From Pararge aegeria (taxonomy: Eukaryota > Arthropoda > Insecta > Lepidoptera > Nymphalidae): a DNA stretch of 64,000 bases. The DNA lies in the NCBI RefSeq assembly GCF_905163445.1, contig NC_053200.1, forward strand, positions 248,001 to 312,000, read 5' to 3'. Each line of letters opens with the position of its first letter. Position 1 is the first letter of the stretch. The translations under genes and the position numbers were made by a program. Below, piece after piece: positions 57,521 through 64,000 of the stretch. The notes beneath the pieces are model-generated. The model saw only the letters and a program-made list of their open reading frames with translations, made no database searches and was not told where the DNA came from.

Positions 57521-59611
57521 AGTTTTGGATATACAACCTTTTTTTTGAATTTAAATGTAAATTAAAATTTACTTAATATCTAGCCAAACTTAACCGCCAA
57601 GTTATAAAACAAAAGTTAAGTTCACGGTAATTAGATTGATGTTTAATTACATTACAATGAAATGTTATAGTAACGATCGGCAAATACGAGTATGTTGAGT
57701 AAATTGGACTGTAACCTTGACGCCTGCGAGCGGGAGCCGGTGTAAAAACCACTGAGGCGGCAAATTTGGCGAGATTGGGACTATCTCACCCTCAAGGACG
57801 GCGGAGATTATCCCTTTCAGTGGCGTCCACAAAACACATATGCAGCATAAAACTGCTGGTAGCCGCACAAACTTTTCTCCGAAGCGTATATTGACTGCGA
57901 ATTTTCCGAAAAGTTAAACGAAAACTGAAACATAGTATTAAAAACTAACACAAACCTAATCATAACTTAAACATATTATTAAATAATAAGCAAGTTTGAA
58001 TTTGTAGCACGAGGTCCTAGATCGAACACCGGGTCGAGTATAAAAATGGTTAGATACTCATACTTGACAATATTCGCGAGGGTCGAGGTGTGCTGAAGAT
58101 GTTGTGCTTTACCGTTAAAGGAGTATTTTAATTGCTTAAACGAAAAACAAAAATGCTGTGCAGCGATAAGGTCGCCAAATTGTACAAACCGTGTCGTGAT
58201 TGTTTTACTGTGTTCTGTACTTTCTGTGATGCGTATTAAATCATTATTGCATTCAGTCATTGTTATATCAACAAATAGTTCGGGAGTTGATGCTGCACCG
58301 ACCGCGGCTCAAAGAGCACGATTAGCCGGTCCGAGTTACTATTTCTGACATGAGATAACAATCGTCATTGAAAATGAAGAAGTTTATTTGAACATCAACA
58401 TTACAACTTATTTGTTCTAATTGGCTACATGATATATGTTCTTATTATCATGTTTTATTACTGGAGTGATTGATTGTTAGAGACAAACTCTAAGCTTTTG
58501 TGTATCGAAAGAATTACAACAGTTCTAAGAGGTTTCTAGCCAAGTTCTTCCTCGAATTAGGTTTTTAATTGTTTGTCGAATTATATTATTTACATGAAGA
58601 TTACACTAATAAATTTTAAATAGAAGTAAAGTAATAGACAAATCAGTAACTGCTTTCTACAATACCGTTTAAGGAGAAATAAAACAGTTTAGTTTTTTGG
58701 AATCACCATCTTTTATTTATTCCCTATGTAGGAAAACCTCGCCTTTTTTGTTGTCTTATTTTACTGACAACTTTGTGAGAGTCTAGCTCTGTATCTCTCT
58801 TTATCACTAAGGGTACTTTTAACACATGCGTCGGTTTCATGTCGTAATACACGCGGAGGTATCTAACTCTCGTTGTAGTAATTACTCGCCTGTGCTGCGG
58901 CTGCGCCGTGCTGATGCCGGCAGACAGCTTTCTCAGTGTTGACACAGGTTGCTCCGCGTCTCTCTCGTTTGGCCACCAAATTGTACCCTCTTGCTCTCAT
59001 ATGTTTATATCTCTGTAACTACTTTTGTTTTTGGTTTAAAATTAAAGTGTATTCATTCGTTCATAATGTCTCCGTGATAACTTTGCTAAAATATGTATTT
59101 TAGCAAAATGCAATATTAGAGCCGTGATAATCGCTAGTGCGATGCGACGCGTGCACGGGGCCCGTAATCATCAAACCTTTGTGTCTAAAGTATATATATA
59201 ACATGATAATCATAATATTCGGCGACACATCGATCGGGCAATCAACGGCACACTCGCAAATTAATACAAATCCAATTGACATTATGTCGAAGCTCACACT
59301 TCGGTATGTTTCAATTAATTGACAATTGAATCGTATGAATGCTACAATAAACATCATTAATAATTGAACCGAATCAACAGTGATATCAATATCAGTGTCA
59401 CAACACAGTGTAAACCAGCAGTCACCTTACTACAACGTTCTGTCCAAATCAGAATAAATATTAAATGATTTTGAAACAGCTTCAAATATTGAAGGTTGCA
59501 AGGATTTCGTAGCAAAATGTTAAAAACTCACGCGAATTCTTGCCTTTTAAACACCTTCATATTACAAAGGTACTGATGCTATACTTTATTCTATTAAAAT
59601 AGTACTAACCA
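57521..59611. other. Intergenic, mostly unrecognised
   Basis: No gene that I can support. On the minus strand a frame of about 74 residues at 58724-58945 is rich in Arg and Lys and is followed by AATAAA-like sequence; I do not recognise it and give it little weight. Near 58010-58035 the minus strand has GGTGTTCGATC, a tRNA B-box-like motif that may belong to a SINE remnant. Confidence 0.4.
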
Positions 59612-59712
59612 ATCCGCACTGCTCCAGCGTGGTGGACTATGACCTTCACCCCTTCTCATTGTGGGAGGAGGACCGGGCCCTGAAGTGGGCCGGTAATGGG
59701 TTGTTATGATAA
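59612..59712 (+). mobile_element. Lepidopteran SINE-like repeat, 3' part
   Basis: Landmarks CCAATCCGCACTG, CAGCGTGGTGGACTATG, CCCTTCTCATTGTGGGAGG and GTGGGCCGGTAATGGGTTG, ending in a short TGATAATG-type tail. I recognise this as the 3' part of an abundant lepidopteran dispersed family; its usual 5' part is at 61700-61990. Confidence 0.55.
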
Positions 59713-59934
59713 TGTTCATCATTATAAAGAGGAAAGTTCATTTTGCTTGTTTGTTTGTAGTTAGTCAGGAAGTAACATAGGCTATTATTTATATCCGAAA
59801 AATGTTGGATTTTAAAAATACAATTCCAATAAATGCAATAATGTGACCCAAACAAGCAAACATTTTGCCTATAAAATACATTATTTGGCGTGCGCTGAGA
59901 AAACTATTGATCATATATAAATATTATGCTGGAA

Positions 59935-60099
59935 TGGCAGCCCCGAACTGGTAAGCGCAGCGTTGGTCGGCCCCCAACGAGGTGTACAGACGACATTAAG
60001 CTCGTCGCAGGTAGCCGCTGGATCCAAGCGGCTCAGAACCGTGGAACTTGGAACTCCCTACAAAAGAGCTATGTCCAGCAGTGGACCTCTATCGGTTGA
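59935..60099 (+). pseudogene. RTE-type LINE, C-terminal remnant of reverse transcriptase ORF
   Basis: Reading from TGG at 59935, 54 codons and a stop give WQPRTGKRSVGRPPTRCTDD, then a W.QAAQNRGTWNSL pattern and SYVQQWTSIG. The GRPxTRWxDDI...W...A..R..W motif is the conserved C-terminus of many RTE-like non-LTR proteins. The stop is followed by GATGTGATGATGACG, the kind of short-repeat tail seen at RTE 3' ends. The rest of the element is absent (5' truncation). Confidence 0.6.
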
Positions 60100-60819
60100 T
60101 GTGATGATGACGAAATATTATGTAATACATGCTTTACGTACTATTAGATCTATTATGTAATATTACCTACATATTAGATCGCGGGCACAAATAAAAGTAG
60201 GTTACATTAGTATTGCACCATTCATTCTTATTTAAATCAATAGTTTCATCATCTAGCCGTTTATGTAGCAGTATAATACCTTTACAATTATTCCAAAAGG
60301 ACATTAATTGATTTAGAAGTTATCGCAAGTATAAATAATGTACTTAAACAAAAGAGTTATTTTTGAGATACCTTCACTCAGTTGTAGAAGTAAAAGTTCT
60401 ATTTCGATTTTTTACAAGAACACTCAACTTAAAAATATCTGTAAAACTGCACTAAATTGATGCTACGTTATACTAAGTGGGAGACACCTGCGTGCTGTTA
60501 TTCACATTTTCCTGCATTTTATGAATACACTCGTGTAAACAAATAATAATCAAAAACGTGATGCGCAAGGCAATGTATCTGTCGCAAGTAACACAACCGT
60601 CAAAAGAAAATGTTGCTTGGTTGTATCTGGGCGCTTACGATCGAAACACGCTGCGGTGTGCTAAGTCAGCCTTAGCTGCTTGTACAGTTAGGAGGTGGTC
60701 GTTATTATTCTTTAGATTATTCTTAGTAAAGGTTTGACTAAATATTGTCGGAACAGTAACTAGGTTATGTTAGTTAATACAGTTTAACTATTAATTTGTT
60801 TGTAGGTAAGTGAACTAGC
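60100..60819. other. Intergenic, nothing recognised
   Basis: AT-rich, without long frames or clear repeats. Confidence 0.4.
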
Positions 60820-60985
60820 TGGTGAGTTATTATGCAGTCTAAGATGGTAGCGGGCTAACCTTTTAGTGAGTATAACAGTCATATTAAACCACACCCCTGG
60901 TCGGTTTTTTCGTGTAATCGTACGCTACATCGGTTAGCGGCTCGTCTTCGTCGGTATATTAAGAACCATATGTTTCCATAAATGT
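60820..60985 (+). mobile_element. Lepidopteran dispersed repeat fragment
   Basis: TTATTATGCAGTCTAAGATGG, GCGGGCTAACC, CACACCCCTGGTCGGTTTT and GGTTAGCGGCTCGTCTT are landmarks of a widespread lepidopteran repeat that I recall, probably a LINE 3' UTR or SINE. The exact family name is not claimed. Confidence 0.45.
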
Positions 60986-61257
60986 GGCTCAAATAATTCA
61001 TGTTAGCGGAGCCCTTGAGGTGGTTTGAGCCACAGCGTCGGCTTCAATAGTCGTCGGTTTCGACTTGCGACAACACAGGCGCTGTGTAAGTTTGTGCTCC
61101 GAGGGTCCCGAGCTCCGGCCGCAGCGCAAATGCATCCACCGTAAACTCTCTTGTGCGAGTAGTGGAGTGGCGACGAAAGCGAGGGCTTGTGCTCCAACGT
61201 CAATTCGATGCTTTGTGATGCACTGCAGACGAAACGCAGAAATTATTTATTTACATA

Positions 61258-61441
61258 CTAGCTGTTGCCCGCAAGGTTCTACCGCGTTTGTTACGGTTTT
61301 TACAAATTCCGTGGGAACAGTTTGTTTTTCTGGGGTAAAAGCCTATATCACTCTCCTCCTTTTCTAAGTCTATACCCAAAATCAAGTTGATTGATTGCTT
61401 AGTTAAGGCGTGAAGTACGGACCAACAAAACAACAAACATT
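61258..61441 (-). mobile_element. Helitron-like or SINE-like repeat with CTAG end
   Basis: The plus strand starts A|CTAGCTGTTGCCCGC and continues with TCCGTGGGAACAG, TGGGGTAAAAGCCTATATC and GGCGTGAAGTACGGACC, ending in ACAAACA repeats. Same family as 63780-64000 in opposite orientation. Read on the minus strand, its CTAG end resembles a Helitron 3' terminus. Confidence 0.45.
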
Positions 61442-61699
61442 TATACTAATCACCTGAATTAACAAAATTATCAAAATATGGGAAATAGCATTTTCGATAT
61501 CACGGGTTAAGGTCAGTTGTTTTTTCCATTTGTATCAGTGGAATGACAGATTTATTACGATGGCTGAAAAGCTTGAAATAAATACAGTATTATTTATTTA
61601 TTTTATTTATTACTTCATCCACACCTTTGAAGTGGTCAATCTTTCAGTAGTTGTGAGCGTACAAGTGGAGTGAAATAAAAGCGATTAGCGACTGGATGA

Positions 61700-61990
61700 G
61701 CCGGGCTGAAAACATGTTGCTATGTGGTGTAGGCCTTACTGGATGTCCACAGGATCCTGCGATATCGGACGGTGGCAGAAGAGATCACTCATTTTCGGGG
61801 CCCAGTTCGAATTCCAGTACGCAATGCAATGTGTTATACGCTCCTCTAACTTTTCTAAGTTATGTGCGATTTAAGGAATTAAAATATCACTTACTTCAAC
61901 GGTGAAAGAAAACATCGTGGGGAAACCGGCATGCCTGAGAGTTCTCCGAAATGTTTTACATGTGCATTTCTCAGGCTAGTTAAAACCATA
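61700..61990 (+). mobile_element. tRNA-derived SINE-like repeat, 5' and middle part
   Basis: It has a B-box-like CCAGTTCGAATTCC (about 61802-61815), then TTTCTAAGTTATGTGCG, ACTTCAACGGTGAAAGAAAA, CATCGTGGGGAAACC and GCATGCCTGAGAGTTCTCC. These are landmarks of a lepidopteran SINE-like family whose 3' part is the repeat at 59612-59712. The expected 3' part is missing here. Confidence 0.55.
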
Positions 61991-62690
61991 AAAGACAATT
62001 TAATCTAATAAGTTACATTGTTGATATTGCATTTTTTTTTCTAATGGTAATGGTTGAAACACTTCTGGTTAGTATGACCTAAATAGCTTGTTCAAAGAAA
62101 CTATTGAGGTGCTGTTATTGTTTTTTATAAGTTAGGCAAATGCAGGAATTGCAGAGGTTTTGGCCATGGCTCGTTACAGAAGGTTAAATTTCCGAACACT
62201 CCGACAAATAATAAAAATAATTATGATAATAATCATTTATTCAGGCTAAAAATAATGGATACAATAATTACATGAATTCCCTAACCTTACCGGAAGGAAA
62301 ACCTGTGTTACAGAGGGTAGGTGAGGGTTACAGAGGGTAGGTCCTACCAGTTGTTGCAAAGGGTGCTTATTTATTTTAAACCTATGTTTAATGAAATCTA
62401 CATATTATAGCAATTTAAATGCTAAAAAATAAGAAAATAAAATAAAAATTGAATTGGGTAGGTCTGTATGGGGCCTTATGGGGGTGTGTGTGCATGTGTG
62501 AGATTGTGTGTGTGTGCGTGTGAGTGTGTGAGTGTTTGTGTGTGTATGACCGAATGTGCGTGAGTGCGTAAATTAGTGCGCAAGTTGGTGCTTGTGTGCG
62601 TGCGAGAACAACATTTAAGACATTCAAAAAACAGAGCACTAACATGAAAGAATGTTGTACAAATGTGTAAAATGTAAATTGCGTAAATGT
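61991..62690. other. Intergenic with GT-rich microsatellite
   Basis: Around 62225-62245 the minus strand has an AATAAA 3'-end-like signal. A 17-bp segment (GGTTACAGAGGGTAGGT) is almost duplicated in tandem at about 62306-62342. An interrupted GT repeat fills 62480-62560. Confidence 0.5.
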
Positions 62691-62846
62691 TTACACCATA
62701 GTCTTTAGTATATCTTCAGTATCGTTATAGCTAAGACCAGAAAGCCAGGCTTTCACTGATTTAGCAAGTTCATATCTACTCGCATTGATTAGGTTTTTGT
62801 TTACCTTTATAAATGTGTTGTATACGTGTGCCGATCTAAATTCAAA
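62691..62846 (-). pseudogene. Possible retroelement C-terminal remnant (51 codons)
   Basis: The minus frame reads FEFRSAHVYNTF, then ELAKSVKAWLSGLSYND and a stop. The pattern of a short SAxVYNxF block followed by KxWLxGLxY near a stop resembles C-termini of jockey-like LINE proteins, but I cannot assign it. It is preceded by a stop and has no start. Confidence 0.3.
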
Positions 62847-63210
62847 TTACGCTAGCTTCTGCGAGATCTGCTATGATAATTGCTATGAAATGTTAATATG
62901 AAATGTAATAAATAATATGAATCATTGTCTAGTAGTCGTGGTGCGGTGTGAGGCGGACGCGGGGGGCAGGAGGGAGGAAACCTTGCAGGGGAGGCGCGCT
63001 CGGGGCGGAAACTATAACAACTGCGGGAGGTCAGCAGCTCCAGACCTATTAACGCAATGTATTTAGGATTACAATATAATTTAGGTTTACTCGGAGTTAA
63101 TTTATTATTACTTGAGCAATTTATTTAAACATTAATAACGAACATTCAGCTAAGCTGAGCAAGCTCAAGCGGGCAGACTTGAAGAGCAGAATGAGACTAG
63201 ACCATTTCTT
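62847..63210. other. Intergenic with a GC-rich patch
   Basis: 62940-63035 is G-rich (GGCGGACGCGGGGGGCAGG and similar), in contrast to the AT-rich surroundings. No gene seen. Confidence 0.4.
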
Positions 63211-63400
63211 TTTTATATCATATCGGACCAAGCAGAAGGCCCACCTAATGGTAAGTGGAAAACAGTTCACAGTATGCAAGGCACATGTCCTACAAAGTGC
63301 CGCCCGGTGTCCAACCTATAATGACTCCGGCAACCGCGCCGGAGTTTAATGCTGCTTAGCGGCAGCAATAAGCGTGGTTGTAGTACTTCGCCGACTAAAA
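63211..63400 (+). mobile_element. Lepidopteran dispersed repeat fragment
   Basis: GGCCCACCTAATGGTAAGTGG, CCGGTGTCCAACCTATAATG and GTTTAATGCTGCTTAGCGGC are landmarks of a common lepidopteran repeat that I recall, SINE or LINE tail. Followed to 63779 by sequence I do not recognise. Confidence 0.4.
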
Positions 63401-63779
63401 AGCGGCGTACTGCATACTATATACATATAGTATGCAGTTCCGATTGGGCCGAGTGGGGATCACGAGTGAGTGCTACTGGTTGGGGACCCCTCGAAGAGTA
63501 ACAGTGCCAGAGGTCGCTGAATAAAACGCGAGAACCACTTGCGTTCATACGAATGTATGTTACCATGAGTAGACGAAGTAGTGCTAACACTATTCAAACG
63601 CAAAAAAAAAGTATAACTTGGAAGTGTAAAAGGTTCTGACCCTTTGGTCAGGAACTACTAACGCTTCTCAGACATCAACGTACAGCGATGATTGTTTTAT
63701 TTTTGTAGCTGTTACGTAGTTCTATAGAATTTTTAAGCCAAAAATATCTCAGGTATCTGACTATTGCCTGGGCTACTTC

Positions 63780-64000
63780 AATGGAGAAAAAGCTAATCCA
63801 TACCAACATTTTATGCAATAGTGTGTTTGTTTGTTAGTCCCTCCTTCACGCCCTAACTAAGTTATCAATCCACTTTAGTGCCATAGACTTGAATGTATCA
63901 TAGGCTACTTTTTACAAGATAATTTTTACATGTATCCTTTCTCTGGGGATATAATTGTCTCCTGCCCATCCATGTGCTGCCGTGCTATAAAATAAACGCG
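63780..64000 (-). mobile_element. Dispersed repeat, same family as 61258-61441, runs off the window
   Basis: The minus strand has CCAGAGAAAGGATACATG, AAAAAGTAGCCTATG, GATTGATAACTTAGTTAGGG and CGTGAAGGAGGGACTAACAA. It aligns by eye with the GATTGCTTAGTTAAGGCGTGAAG part of the repeat at 61258-61441. Confidence 0.45.

Noticed and set aside
61003..61203. Overlapping frames of 66-100 residues on both strands near 61.0-61.4 kb
   Set aside because: They overlap each other, run into a dispersed repeat and show no motif; probably chance frames in GC-richer sequence.
62415..62645. 76-residue His/Thr-rich minus-strand protein
   Set aside because: Translation of the GT-rich microsatellite.

Overview
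The window looks like nuclear DNA of a moth or butterfly. The grounds are short TTAGG tracts (the arthropod telomere motif), Helitron ends of the common lepidopteran TC...CTAG type, a BEL/Pao LTR retrotransposon, several jockey/CR1-type LINEs and many dispersed repeats that I recognise from Lepidoptera. The species is not determinable by eye. I see no host protein-coding gene that I can defend. The window is a satellite array plus nested mobile elements, followed by repeat-rich intergenic sequence.

Region 1 (1 to about 45.2 kb) is one tandem array of 24 head-to-tail units. Unit lengths are quantised as about 975 + 203n bp, with n from 0 to 6. The 203-bp step is an internal subrepeat. About 175 bp of it is an antisense fragment of 18S ribosomal RNA, and the rest is a short junction. 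About 46 full copies are present. Each unit also carries a pair of inverted-repeat arms of about 100 bp, each with three TTAGG/CCTAA repeats and a GC-rich hairpin. The array therefore looks like an inverted-repeat element that picked up a piece of 18S rDNA and was then amplified at two scales, as whole units and as the 18S piece inside each unit. The many short open frames across the array are translations of rRNA sequence, not genes.

Retroelements have landed in the array. A 5'-truncated jockey/CR1-type LINE (family A) sits in unit 5, and again in unit 10 because a block of about three units was duplicated. Unit 24 is split by a nearly complete two-ORF LINE (family D, 35.6-40.6 kb) and by an older family A relative (41.1-45.0 kb). 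That relative is itself split by a 1.94-kb non-autonomous Helitron inserted precisely between A and T. The array decays between 45.2 and 45.6 kb, where a truncated arm is joined to a 28S rRNA fragment.

Region 2 (47.9-57.5 kb) is a BEL/Pao retrotransposon with 416-bp LTRs that differ by one base in my reading and a TTATT target duplication. It is dead as read: a family A LINE is inserted in antisense in gag, and there are frameshifts in gag and before the integrase. A decayed mariner transposase lies just upstream.

Region 3 (57.5-64 kb) is ordinary repeat-rich intergenic DNA: SINE-like fragments, an RTE-type C-terminal remnant, Helitron-like ends and a GT-rich microsatellite. All family calls rest on reading motifs by eye; no database search was run.
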